DNA of 53,972 bases, taken from contig DATNFW010000037.1 of NCBI GenBank assembly GCA_035606175.1, positions 1 through 53,972 on the forward strand. The letters are read 5' to 3'. Shown in pieces: positions 1 to 8,174 of this stretch. The stretch is from JASHUC01 sp035606175. Its GTDB lineage: Bacteria > Pseudomonadota > Gammaproteobacteria > Steroidobacterales > Steroidobacteraceae. The notes under the pieces are model-generated. The model saw only the letters and a program-made list of their open reading frames with translations. It was not told the DNA's origin and did not search any database. The position numbers were made by a program, and so were the translations under genes. How positions within the stretch are numbered: the stretch's first letter is position 1; every line of letters begins with the position of its first letter.

Positions 1-7
1 CAGCGCG

Positions 8-1099
8 ATGCTGCTTGCTGCTCCGTTTGCTTCGGCGCAGGCCTCATGGGCAACGCTCGACGCGCCGCCAACCGGCCACGCGCCGGCGGGAGACGTGCTG
101 CGCGCCGGCTACCTCGGGCGCGAGATCGGCGACACGCAGAACATCATTCATTTCTATTCCGATCTCATTGGGCTCGGGCTCGTCGGCCCGCGCGATGCGA
201 TGCGCCGGTTCATGGTGAGCCATGCGCTCGCGGAGTTCGCCGAGCTCGGCGAAGGCGATCAGAACGCGTACGACTCGGTGAGTCGCGTCGCCCTGCTCCC
301 GATTCCCGGCACGGCCGGCGCGGCGGGCGGCACCGACATGACGATCGAAGCCATCGAGATCAAAGGCATCAAGATCGGCCAGTACAACCCGCCGCTGAGC
401 GATCCGGGCGCGAGCTACCTGAAGCTCATCGTCCGAGACCTCGATGCGACCCTGAAGGTTCTCAAATCCGAGCGCGTCCGCGTCGTGAGCGCAGACGGCC
501 AGCCGGTCGCGCTCAGTGAGTGGCCGGGAATCACCGGAAGCATTCGCGCGGTGTTCGTGCGCGACCCGGACGGGTACCCCGTCGAGTTGATGCAGGTCAC
601 ACCGGCGCCTGAGACGAGCGCGCCCGCCGATTCCAAAGTCCTCGGCGCGCGTGTCGCGGTGGTCGTGGACAATCTCGATGCGACGTGCCGAATGTACCGG
701 CATCTGGTCGGACCCGACTTTCGTTTCTGGGTGAGTCCGACCTGGCTCGGCGATTCGACGCACGAGAAGCTGACGGGCATTCGCGGCGGCTTTCGGCTCG
801 CGATGGCGCTCGTGCCGGGCTCCCCCGTCGTGATGGAGCTCATCCAGTATCAGCATCACAATCCTCGCTTCGAGCGCGCCTACATCCAAGACCCCGGCAC
901 GGCTCATTTCCTGTTCATGAGCCGGGACGACGATGTGATCATTCGGCGGGTTCACGCGAACCGGCTCCATACCTTGAGCCGCTCGAATGCGCCGGTGTTC
1001 ATCGGCCCGACGACCCGTTCCTTCTTCGTGCCCGACCCGCAGGGATTCTGGCTCGAATTCATGGATCACGATGTGAAGCACCAGGCTCCGGCAAAATGA
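8..1099 (+). CDS. Exported two-domain VOC (glyoxalase/bleomycin-resistance fold) protein, possibly 5'-truncated
   Basis: The protein has two vicinal-oxygen-chelate modules. The first covers about residues 30-200, opening with GYLGREIGDTQNIIHFYSD and closing with VRDPDGYPVELMQ. The second covers about residues 215-350 and closes with VPDPQGFWLEFMDHD. The paired F/V-x-DPdG-x-x-x-E strands are typical of VOC enzymes that bind a metal through His and Glu. The N-terminus LLAAPFASAQA looks like the end of a signal peptide, so the protein is probably secreted. Only two codons precede this ATG in the window and they stay open, so the real start may lie upstream. Substrate is unknown; dioxygenase, glyoxalase and resistance proteins share the fold. 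Confidence 0.75.
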   Translation: MLLAAPFASAQASWATLDAPPTGHAPAGDVLRAGYLGREIGDTQNIIHFYSDLIGLGLVGPRDAMRRFMVSHALAEFAELGEGDQNAYDSVSRVALLPIPGTAGAAGGTDMTIEAIEIKGIKIGQYNPPLSDPGASYLKLIVRDLDATLKVLKSERVRVVSADGQPVALSEWPGITGSIRAVFVRDPDGYPVELMQVTPAPETSAPADSKVLGARVAVVVDNLDATCRMYRHLVGPDFRFWVSPTWLGDSTHEKLTGIRGGFRLAMALVPGSPVVMELIQYQHHNPRFERAYIQDPGTAHFLFMSRDDDVIIRRVHANRLHTLSRSNAPVFIGPTTRSFFVPDPQGFWLEFMDHDVKHQAPAK

Positions 1100-1199
1100 T
1101 CGGGCGCGCCGACTCCACCCGGCGCAGGCAATCCGCGCAGGCGCTGCGCAATTTGAAGAGAGTTCTCGAACGAGCCGGATAGACTCTGCTTCCATCGAG

Positions 1200-1421
1200 G
1201 TGCCGTTCACGGCCCTGTCGGCGCAGGCGCTGCGTGGCCTCGCCGAGAGTGTCGTGCTGCGCGAGGGAACGGATTACGGCGAGCGTGAACGCTCGTTCGA
1301 AGCGAAGGTCGAGGAGCTTCTCGCCCGCGTGCGCAGCGGCGAGGCGCGGATCGTTTTCGATCTGCGCTCGCAGAGCGCCGATATCGTTCCGTCGGAGCCG
1401 CCGTCTGGGCCGGCCGCCTGA
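1200..1421 (+). CDS. yheU: YheU family protein (UPF0270)
   Basis: This 73-residue protein keeps the YheU core: ALRGLAESVVLREGTDYG near residue 9, then an ERSFEAKVEELLARV helix and an EARIVFD strand. That layout and length fit the small gammaproteobacterial UPF0270 family, whose function is unknown. The start is taken as GTG at 1200, because the family begins only a few residues before this region; no strong ribosome-binding site is visible. The last codons run into a 13-bp tandem repeat, and the stop TGA lies inside the second repeat unit, so the C-terminal tail is set by the repeat. Confidence 0.8.
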   Translation: MPFTALSAQALRGLAESVVLREGTDYGERERSFEAKVEELLARVRSGEARIVFDLRSQSADIVPSEPPSGPAA

Positions 1422-1469
1422 GCCGGCCGCCTGAGCTGGCCGTCTGGGCCGGCCGCCTGAACCGGCGGC
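1405..1469. repeat. 13-bp tandem repeat, five copies, over the yheU stop codon
   Basis: Five consecutive 13-bp units start at 1405, 1418, 1431, 1444 and 1457. The consensus is CTGgGCCGGCCGC, with one to four changes per unit. The unit length is not a multiple of three, so copy-number change would alter the C-terminus of the preceding gene. The rest of the gap to 1543 shows nothing recognisable. Confidence 0.85.
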
Positions 1470-1543
1470 AAGGGGCAGCGCGGCGTTCGTTAGGCGCACT
1501 TATCCCGCAAGCGGCGGGCCGGCCCCTCTGCCATCCGGCCGTT

Positions 1544-3568
1544 TCAAGTCCAGTCGCCGATCTGGGGCTTCGTCCCGGTGGGCGCGCTGCCATCGTTCAG
1601 CGAGCGATCCGCCCGCGACTCTATGAGCGCGATGAGACGCGCGGGGTCCACGGGCTTCGTCAGATGCTCATTGAATCCGGCCTCCAGGGCGCGGCGCCGA
1701 TCGCTCTCCTGGCCCCAGCCCGTCACAGCGATGAGCATGAGGTGAGTGCCCCACGGCTCGGCGCGAATCCGTCGCGCGAGCTCGTAGCCGTCGAGGTCCG
1801 GCATTCCTATGTCGATGAGCGCCATGTCGGGGTGGTAGATACCCGCGATCGCGAGGGCTTGTCGCCCATCGTGAGCGACCTCTACCTCGTGCCCCACGAG
1901 TCTCAGTGTCATCGCGAGGCTGTCGGCGGCATCGGGGTTGTCGTCCGCGACGAGAATCCGGCGGGCCCAGCGTGCTTCGACCGCCTGCTCACCGGTTGCA
2001 GATGCGCGAGGCAAGGGCGAGCCGAGAATTGGAAGCCGCACGATGAATTCGCTCCCGAGACCGGGGCCTTCGCTCCGCGCCTCGATGCTGCCGCCGTGCA
2101 ATGCGACGAGCCCGCGAGCGAGCGCCAGACCGATGCCGAGGCCGCCCTGCGTACGCTCGAGCGCCGGGTGCGCTTGCGAGAACATATCGAAGACTCGCGG
2201 CAGCAGCTCCGGACTGATGCCAACCCCGCTGTCGAGCACCGAGGCCGTTGCAACCTCGCCGTCCGTCCTGACTCGCAGCACGATGCGACCGTGCAAGTCG
2301 GTGTACTTGGCCGCGTTCGTCAGCAGATTTGTGAAGATCTGCGCGAGTCGAATGGGATCGGCATCGAGCCAGATCGACTCCTCGGGCACATCGATCGTGA
2401 GCGAATGACCGCGCGCCTCGATGAGGGGCCGGGCCGTCTCGATGGCTGTCAGCAGCGCGCTCCCGAGCGTCGTCGGTTGCCGCCGCAGCTCGAGGCGGCC
2501 GTGCGAGATCCGTGAGGCCTCGAGCAGGTCCTCGAGCAGGCGCGCCATGTGCGCGACCTGACGCTCGATGATCTCGAACGCGCGTTGGCGTTGCCCCTCG
2601 GAGGCGCGCGTGCTCTGCGCGACGACGACGGATTGGCGGATCGGCGCGAGCGGATTGCGCAGCTCATGCGCGAGGATCGCGAGAAACTCGTTCTTGCGGC
2701 GGTCGGCTTCGCGCAGCTCCGTGGTGGCGTGGCGCTGCTCGGTCACATCCTGACAGGTGCCCCAGACCCGCAGTGGATTGCCCGTCTCGAACTCCCCCCA
2801 GATGCACAGCGTGCGCACACCGTCATCGCGCAAGATGCGGTACTCGAGCTCGAAAGGCTTCTGGATTCGATACGCTTCATTGACCGCCGCAGCAATGCGC
2901 TCCCGGTCGTCGGGATGGATCCGCCGCACGACTGCCTCTGTTCCCGGCTCGATCGCCCCCGGCCGGTAGCCGAAGATTCGGTAGAGCTCATCGGACCATT
3001 GGCTGCGATCCTGAGAGCGATCTGCGAGAACGGGAATCTCGACGAGATAGCTCCCCACGTGCGCGCTGCGCTGGGAATGCCTGAGCAGCGCCTCGCCGCG
3101 CTCGAAGGCCTGCTCGAGTTGCTTGTGCCGCTCGATGTCGGTCGCGGTGCCGCACCAGCGGACGATCGCCCCTGCGCGATCCCGCATTGGCTCGCCGCGG
3201 ACGAGGAACCAGCGATATCTGCCGTCGGAAGCGCAGCGCATCCGGTACTCGATATCGAGGCTCTCGCCGGTCTCGACCGAGTGCTTCCATCCAGCGCGCG
3301 TGGGCTCGAGGTCATCCGGATGAACGAGCGTGAGCCAGCCATCGCCCGCGAGCTCCACGATCGATCGTTGTGCGTAATCGAGCAGCCGACTGTTGCAGTA
3401 CTCGAGAGCGCCGATCGGGCTGCTCGTCCAGATGAAGGCCGGGAGCGTCTCCAGGATCACGGCGTAATCGCCCGCGGCCGCCCCGGAGGTCCGCTGCGGT
3501 ACCTCATGGCCACCGGGCTCGATTCCCTGCCCCGCTGTACAGCCGACGTTCACGGCGCGATCCTGCAT
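1544..3568 (-). CDS. Hybrid sensor histidine kinase (PAS-PAS-HisKA-HATPase-REC)
   Basis: A soluble-looking hybrid kinase with no membrane segment. From the ATG at 3568 it has a first PAS/PAC about residues 35-150, a second PAS/PAC about 165-280, and a HisKA box with phospho-acceptor His301 (HELRNP). The ATP-binding domain shows the N box NLLTNAAKY, the DSGVGI box and the GGLGIGLALARGL lid. The C-terminal receiver has ADDN, acceptor Asp586 (LIDIGMPDLDG) and Lys638. The frame stays open to a GTG at 3814, but the extra 82 residues come from low-complexity DNA, so the ATG preceded by GGGGAGA was preferred. Its partner regulator is not obvious nearby; the signal is unknown. Confidence 0.9.
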   Translation of the reverse strand: MQDRAVNVGCTAGQGIEPGGHEVPQRTSGAAAGDYAVILETLPAFIWTSSPIGALEYCNSRLLDYAQRSIVELAGDGWLTLVHPDDLEPTRAGWKHSVETGESLDIEYRMRCASDGRYRWFLVRGEPMRDRAGAIVRWCGTATDIERHKQLEQAFERGEALLRHSQRSAHVGSYLVEIPVLADRSQDRSQWSDELYRIFGYRPGAIEPGTEAVVRRIHPDDRERIAAAVNEAYRIQKPFELEYRILRDDGVRTLCIWGEFETGNPLRVWGTCQDVTEQRHATTELREADRRKNEFLAILAHELRNPLAPIRQSVVVAQSTRASEGQRQRAFEIIERQVAHMARLLEDLLEASRISHGRLELRRQPTTLGSALLTAIETARPLIEARGHSLTIDVPEESIWLDADPIRLAQIFTNLLTNAAKYTDLHGRIVLRVRTDGEVATASVLDSGVGISPELLPRVFDMFSQAHPALERTQGGLGIGLALARGLVALHGGSIEARSEGPGLGSEFIVRLPILGSPLPRASATGEQAVEARWARRILVADDNPDAADSLAMTLRLVGHEVEVAHDGRQALAIAGIYHPDMALIDIGMPDLDGYELARRIRAEPWGTHLMLIAVTGWGQESDRRRALEAGFNEHLTKPVDPARLIALIESRADRSLNDGSAPTGTKPQIGDWT

Positions 3569-3746
3569 TCTCCCCGCGCGAGATCCCCCCACATCCCCGA
3601 ACGGGTGTTGACGCCGGAAGAACAGTCCTCGAGCGGCACCGGTTCCATTGGGAAGTGCAGCAGGCGATTCCCGACGCCGCGCGCGCGCCGCTCGCCGCCA
3701 ACGCCGACCGCCGACCGCCTGTCGCATGCCGCTCGCCGCCCCGCTT

Positions 3747-3774
3747 GCCGCGTGCCGCCTGCCGCGTGCCGCCC
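3747..3774. repeat. 14-bp direct repeat, two copies
   Basis: GCCGCGTGCCGCCT at 3747-3760 is followed directly by a copy with one change at 3761-3774. It lies in the low-complexity gap upstream of the hybrid kinase. Confidence 0.7.
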
Positions 3775-4013
3775 CGCTCGCCAGCCGGTTCACGGGCGCG
3801 CCGATGTTACTCACCCGCCCGCCGGCCGCAGCCCGCCGATCCGGCCCGCCGCAGCTCGCTGCCGACCCGCCGCCCTCGCAGTGCGCACTCCCAGGCCACG
3901 GTTACATGAGTTTTTCCGACCCTGGGGCAGTCAGGCATACTGCGCGCAGCGCGTTCAAGGTACGATCACGACGCCCCGAGGGCGGCAAGACTTTGGACGA
4001 GTCAACGTCCTCA

Positions 4014-4042
4014 TTGACAATTCAACAGTTCAAAACATCCCG
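4014..4042 (+). promoter_or_regulatory. Possible sigma-70 promoter for the SDR pair
   Basis: A perfect TTGACA sits at 4014-4019, about 40 bp before the first SDR start codon. The hexamer 16-18 bp downstream (around ACATCC) matches a -10 box poorly, so only the -35 element is persuasive. Confidence 0.25.
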
Positions 4043-4059
4043 AGCACTGGGAGCTTCGC

Positions 4060-5289
4060 ATGTCCAAGAAGGGTAAGCCCCGCCAGCCCGCCGACGTCCC
4101 TGCAATCGACCGGCAGCCCGATGATTCGCGGCCCGTCGACCCAGATCGCTACGCGCTCGAGCGCCGCCGCTTTCTCGCGGAGGGTGCAGCCTACGGGCTC
4201 GGGGGCGGCATTCTCGCCTCGCTCGGTCTCTCGAGATACGCGGCGGCACAGTCACCGAGTGCACGCCCTCAGGGCGGGGGCGCCCCCCCGGGAGGTGGCC
4301 GGCCGCAACTTCCCGGCATCACACCGATGCCTGCGCAGCGCCCCTACTCGCAGCCTGCCCCACTGCACGACCTGAAGGGTAAGGTCGCATACGTCACCGC
4401 CTCCTCCGATGGCATCGGCCTCGGCATCGCGCGCGCTGCCTCCCTCGCCGGCATGAAAGTCTGCATCGGGTACCGCAATCCCGAGAGGCTTGCCGCGGCG
4501 CTGCCGCTGTTCAAGCCGGGCAACGCCGGCGTTTTCCCGATCAAGCACGACGTAACCGATCGGGATGAGTGGGCCCGCGTGCTCGAGCAGATCAAACAGA
4601 AATATGGCCGGCTGCACCTCGTCGTCAACAACGCCGGCGACAAGACCGCCGCGCGCGTCAGCAAAGCGACGACAGCTCAATGGAATAACGCGGTGGCAGT
4701 CAACTACACGGCAACGTTCAACAGCGTCGCCGTCTGCCTGCCGCACATGCTCGAGCATGGAGAGGGCTCGCAGATCGTCGTCACCTCCTCGATGAGCGGT
4801 CTGCTGCCTGGCGGGCCGCTCGGCGTTTACACCGCAACGAAAATCGCGGTGGTCGGTCTGATCGAGGCCCTGCGCGTCGAGCTCGAAGATACGACCGTCG
4901 GCACCTCCGCGTTCGTACCGGGCGGCGTCAACACCGACAATTACATCGGCACTGGCAAGCAGGACCCGTTCCGAGTGGCTCACCCGCCGCCGGCCCGGTT
5001 CCGCCGCCTCTTCAACGGACCTCCTCCGGGGATGGACCCGCTCGAGGCGGGCAAACGGGTCATGAACGGGGTGATCCACAACGATCTGTTCATCGTCACG
5101 CACCCGGAATACATGCCGGGCACACAACAGCGATTCGATGCGATGCTCGATTCCGAGCCGGTCGGAGACACACCGCCTTCGGAGGCTCGCGTTCGCGGGG
5201 AAGCACCCGTCCTGCATTGCGGCATCTATCCGCGCGAGATCGTGCATCGCAGGAAGAAGCGCAAGTCGTACCTCAGCATGACCGTCTGA
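4060..5289 (+). CDS. Tat-type exported short-chain dehydrogenase/reductase, first of tandem pair
   Basis: A 409-residue protein whose N-terminus carries ERRRFLA (residues 34-40) followed by a Gly/Ala/Leu stretch ending AAAQS, as in twin-arginine signal peptides. After a Pro/Gly-rich linker comes a classical SDR domain: nucleotide loop TASSDGIGLGIA near residue 113, NNAG at 190-193, catalytic Ser243/244, and YTATK with Tyr257 and Lys261. The usual TGxxxGxG has Ala instead of the first Gly. The ATG at 4060 has GGGAG seven bases upstream. A near-copy follows after 30 bp. An NAD(P)-dependent SDR outside the cytoplasm is unusual; substrate unknown. Confidence 0.88.
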   Translation: MSKKGKPRQPADVPAIDRQPDDSRPVDPDRYALERRRFLAEGAAYGLGGGILASLGLSRYAAAQSPSARPQGGGAPPGGGRPQLPGITPMPAQRPYSQPAPLHDLKGKVAYVTASSDGIGLGIARAASLAGMKVCIGYRNPERLAAALPLFKPGNAGVFPIKHDVTDRDEWARVLEQIKQKYGRLHLVVNNAGDKTAARVSKATTAQWNNAVAVNYTATFNSVAVCLPHMLEHGEGSQIVVTSSMSGLLPGGPLGVYTATKIAVVGLIEALRVELEDTTVGTSAFVPGGVNTDNYIGTGKQDPFRVAHPPPARFRRLFNGPPPGMDPLEAGKRVMNGVIHNDLFIVTHPEYMPGTQQRFDAMLDSEPVGDTPPSEARVRGEAPVLHCGIYPREIVHRRKKRKSYLSMTV

Positions 5290-5319
5290 GCCGCCGAAAT
5301 CCTCATCGAGAGATCGACC

Positions 5320-6555
5320 ATGAGCAAGAACACGCTTTCCCGGCCCGCGCGCAGCGCTTCGCAGGCGCGCGCTGCATCGCCCGCTCGATCGCCCAACAGT
5401 GAGGAGCCGCTCGATCGGCGGCAGGTCCTGAGCGCCGGGCTCGCCTTCGGCGCCGGCGGGCTGCTTGCGAGCCTTGGATTGAGTCGCCCCGCATCCGCCC
5501 AGGGCGTAGCCGCCCCGGGCGCGCCCGCCTCGGGCACGCGGGGCGCTGCGCCCCAGCCCGCCGGCCCACCGCGATTCCCGCCTGAGCCGAAAGTCTCCCA
5601 GCCTCCTCCGCTCAAGGATCTCAAAGGAAAGGTCGCCTACATCAGCGCGGCCTCCGATGGGATCGGTCTCGGCATTGCGCGCGCCGCCTCGCTCGCCGGA
5701 ATGAAAGTGTGCATCGGCTATCGCAATCCGGCGCGATTGAAAGCGGCGCTACCTCTCTTCAAGTCCGGGAACGCCGGCGTACTGCCGATCCGGCACGACG
5801 TGACAGACCCCGATGGCTGGTCTCAGATGCTCGATCGGGTCAAGCGCGAGTACGGGAAGCTGCATCTTGTCGTGAACAACGCCGGGATCAAGACGCTGCG
5901 CGAGGCGAGCCAGGCGAGCTACGAGGAATGGGACAACGCCGTCGCCGTCAATTTCTCGGCGATCTTCCACAGCGTCGCCGTGTGTCTGCCGCACATGCTC
6001 GAGCATGGTGAGGGCGGGCATTTCGTGACGACCTCGTCGATGGGCGGTCTGCTGCCGGGTGTCAATGCGGGGGTGTACACCTCCACCAAGATCGCCGCCG
6101 TCGGCATCATGGAAGCGCTGCGCGTGGAGCTCGAGACGACGAACGTCGGCACCTCGGTTTTCTGCCCCGGCGGTGTGAATACGGACAACTACGTCGGCAC
6201 TGGCGAGGAGAATCCGTACCGCGCGGCGCAACTCAAAGCCCACCCGCTGCCGCCCGCGCTGGCAGCGCGCTTCAAGCGCCGTGGCCCGCCCGTCAGCATG
6301 GACCCGCTCGAGGCGGGCTGGCGCGTCATGAACGGCGTCGTGCACAACGACCTGTTCATCTTGAGCCACCCGGAGTTCAAGGCGGGCATGAAGGAGCGCT
6401 TCGACGCGATCATGGCCTCAACGCCGCCGGTCGAGGCCGATGCGCCGATCCCGCCTGCGCGCGTCGCGTACGAGCGAGGCGTCATACGGTGCGGCATTTA
6501 TCCGCGGGAGATCGCACACCGCAAAGTGCGGCGCAAGAGCTACATCAAAATTTGA
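5320..6555 (+). CDS. Tat-type exported short-chain dehydrogenase/reductase, second of tandem pair
   Basis: This 411-residue paralogue has the same plan as its upstream neighbour: LDRRQVLSAG at residues 31-40 and a hydrophobic run ending PASAQG, a Pro-rich linker, then an SDR domain with SAASDGIGLGIA, NNAG near 186-189, a TTSSMGG serine, and YTSTK (Tyr253, Lys257). GAGAGA precedes the ATG. The two proteins share long identical blocks such as RAASLAGMKVCIGYRNP, so the pair arose by tandem duplication; signal and linker regions diverge most. They are probably cotranscribed. The RR motif is less canonical here than in the first copy, so Tat export is likely but not certain. Confidence 0.88.
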   Translation: MSKNTLSRPARSASQARAASPARSPNSEEPLDRRQVLSAGLAFGAGGLLASLGLSRPASAQGVAAPGAPASGTRGAAPQPAGPPRFPPEPKVSQPPPLKDLKGKVAYISAASDGIGLGIARAASLAGMKVCIGYRNPARLKAALPLFKSGNAGVLPIRHDVTDPDGWSQMLDRVKREYGKLHLVVNNAGIKTLREASQASYEEWDNAVAVNFSAIFHSVAVCLPHMLEHGEGGHFVTTSSMGGLLPGVNAGVYTSTKIAAVGIMEALRVELETTNVGTSVFCPGGVNTDNYVGTGEENPYRAAQLKAHPLPPALAARFKRRGPPVSMDPLEAGWRVMNGVVHNDLFILSHPEFKAGMKERFDAIMASTPPVEADAPIPPARVAYERGVIRCGIYPREIAHRKVRRKSYIKI

Positions 6556-6574
6556 CGCTTCCGCCCGGTTGCCG

Positions 6575-6622
6575 CGACCGGGCAAGTGTCCGACCGGGCA
6601 AGTGTCCGACCGGGCAAGCGTT
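6575..6622. repeat. 16-bp tandem repeat, three copies, downstream of the SDR pair
   Basis: Units CGACCGGGCAAGTGTC start at 6575 and 6591, and a third with three changes starts at 6607. The array fills most of the short gap between the convergent SDR and GT4 genes. It could mark a termination or end region, but no U-rich terminator tract is visible. Confidence 0.85.
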
Positions 6623-6639
6623 CGCCCGGGCGAGTGCGG

Positions 6640-7959
6640 CTAGTGTCTGACCGCCTTGGGGTCTGACCGGCCCATGCTCTGAGCCGCACGGGAGCGGCGT
6701 TCGAGCAGCGCATCGAGGAGCGAGCGGTACTGCTCGCCGACCGCCGCCAAATCCATCGTCTCGACGGTGGCGCGCGCGCGCCGCCCGATCTCGGGCCAGC
6801 GCTCGCGTGCCGCCACTGCGACATCCACTGCGGCGGCCAAAGCATCGCCGTCCTGCGCCGCAAAGATGAATCCGTTCTCCCCATCGCGAATCAGCTCTGG
6901 AACGGAGCCGACCGGCGTCAGGAGCGCGGGCAGCCCGCTCGCGAGCGCCTCGATGATCGCGATGCTGAAGCCCTCGAAGTGGCTCGGCAGGATATAGAGA
7001 TCGGACGCCTTCAAATAGAGGTGCACACGGTCTATCGGGCCGAGCATCCGTACTCGCTCGTGGCCGGGCAAACCCGAGCGCAGCTGCTCGCGCATCTCCG
7101 CCTCGCAGTCATCGTGACTGTCGCGTCCCTCGCCCGCGATGAGCAGGTGCAGATCGGGGTGACGCGCGCTGATTCGCGGCCACATCCGCACGAGCAGATC
7201 GACCCCCTTGGCACGCGAGAGCCGCCCCACGTAAATCATCAGCGTCGCGCCACGAGGAAGTGAAAGCTGCTCGCGCAGCGCCTCGCGCTCGAGAGCTGTC
7301 GCGGGCGAAAAAGACCGCAGGTCGATCGCGTTCGGGATTTGACAGATTCTCGAAGCCTGCACTCCCTTCTGGAGCAGCCGCTTCTCGAGCGCGCCGGAGA
7401 GCGCGATGACCGAGTCCGCGCGGATGAGCGCCGCGCGTTGCAGCCGCTCGAAGAACCGATTCGCGAGCCGGCCGAGCGGGCCGCGACGCCTGCCGGGCTG
7501 CTCCCCGAATCCAGGCTCGTCGAGCTCGTTCGTCGACTCGACGCGCACGATGCTCGGCTTGCCGAGAACTCTGCCGAGCGGCACGGCGACGAGTGGGATC
7601 GTCTTCATGCCCGAGACGATGAGCACATCGTAACGGCGCGCGTCGCGGACCAATGCAAATGAAAGCCGTGCGAAGAAGGCGAGCAGCGGCGGCGCTGCGC
7701 GCCAGCCCCTCCCTTTGAGCACGCCGCCTGGGGCAAGGCGGCGAATGCTCACCGATCCGATGCGCTCCTCGGGCGCGCTCGGCGGTTGCGTCTGGCGGGT
7801 AATCACGCGCACGTCGAGCCCGGTTCGTGCGAGCTCCGCGGAGAGTCGTGCGACCATGAGCTCGACGCCGCCGATCTGCGGCGGATAGAGCTCCTCAGTG
7901 AGCCAGAGAATTCTCGGCGCCTTGTGAGCGGAGTGCGTGATCTCGTGCGTTGATTGCAT
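6640..7959 (-). CDS. Glycosyltransferase family 4 (GT-B)
   Basis: A 439-residue retaining GT-B transferase. The N-terminal domain opens with RILWLTEELYPPQIGGVELM, and the C-terminal donor-binding domain shows GRLSRAKGVDLLV and the E-x7-E motif EGFSIAIIE followed by ASGLPALLTPVGSVPE. The track-long frame extends 36 codons further upstream, but the ATG at 7959 begins just before the first beta strand and fits the family. It stands alone, away from the other sugar genes. A possible sigma-54 site lies 31-44 bp upstream, which would link it to the exopolysaccharide locus at 28-54 kb. Donor and acceptor sugars cannot be told from sequence. Confidence 0.88.
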   Translation of the reverse strand: MQSTHEITHSAHKAPRILWLTEELYPPQIGGVELMVARLSAELARTGLDVRVITRQTQPPSAPEERIGSVSIRRLAPGGVLKGRGWRAAPPLLAFFARLSFALVRDARRYDVLIVSGMKTIPLVAVPLGRVLGKPSIVRVESTNELDEPGFGEQPGRRRGPLGRLANRFFERLQRAALIRADSVIALSGALEKRLLQKGVQASRICQIPNAIDLRSFSPATALEREALREQLSLPRGATLMIYVGRLSRAKGVDLLVRMWPRISARHPDLHLLIAGEGRDSHDDCEAEMREQLRSGLPGHERVRMLGPIDRVHLYLKASDLYILPSHFEGFSIAIIEALASGLPALLTPVGSVPELIRDGENGFIFAAQDGDALAAAVDVAVAARERWPEIGRRARATVETMDLAAVGEQYRSLLDALLERRSRAAQSMGRSDPKAVRH

Positions 7960-7989
7960 CGCGGGTCTTGTATTTCGAACGCGATCGCA

Positions 7990-8003
7990 GCAAGCGGTGT
8001 ACC
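7990..8003 (-). promoter_or_regulatory. Possible sigma-54 (-24/-12) promoter for the GT4 gene
   Basis: On the minus strand the site reads GGTAC N5 TTGC, one mismatch from the GGCAC N5 TTGC core, with exact GG-to-GC spacing. Transcription would start near 7978, giving a leader of about 19 bases. Confidence 0.4.
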
Positions 8004-8059
8004 CATTCTTGAGCCAGCCGCGCGCAGCCGCAAGAGGCACAAACGCACCGGAACACCCG

Positions 8060-8174
8060 CTGAACACTGTCTGACCTCTGCTGAGGCTATCGGACGCCCG
8101 CTGAAGCTGTTGGAGGCTCGTTGAGGCGTACTGAATGCTTGCTGAAGGCTCTCTGAAAGCTCGCTGAAAGCTAT
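8060..8174. repeat. Degenerate 10-11 bp repeat array (CTGAA-type), about eleven units
   Basis: Between the topoisomerase stop and the GT4 upstream region the word CTGA (or TTGA, TGGA) recurs every 10 or 11 bases, best preserved at the right end as CTGAAGGCTCT, CTGAAAGCTCG and CTGAAAGCTAT. The region has no gene. The period matches one DNA helical turn. Confidence 0.7.

Larger units (their letters stand above)
3569..4059. other. 491-bp divergent intergenic region between the hybrid kinase and the SDR pair
   Basis: No convincing gene lies here. Positions 3690-3850 are a low-complexity run rich in CCGC and GCCG words, including a 14-bp direct repeat at 3747-3774. The right end is more AT-rich and is where the promoter of the SDR genes is expected. 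The kinase frame remains open leftward through the low-complexity part, which I regard as chance in GC-rich DNA. Confidence 0.5.

Noticed and set aside
44..1210. Minus-strand 388-codon open frame
   Set aside because: It mirrors the VOC gene and yheU, both with conserved motifs on the plus strand.
3569..3814. N-terminal extension of the hybrid kinase from a GTG at 3814
   Set aside because: The 82 extra residues are Arg/Ala/Gly low complexity encoded by repetitive DNA, and PAS homology begins well downstream of the ATG at 3568.
2549..4059. Plus-strand open frame opposite the hybrid kinase
   Set aside because: Low-complexity translation with no motif, antisense to conserved PAS and kinase domains.
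6575..6622. CRISPR array
   Set aside because: Repeat units are contiguous with no spacers, and no cas genes are present. The same holds for the other tandem repeats.
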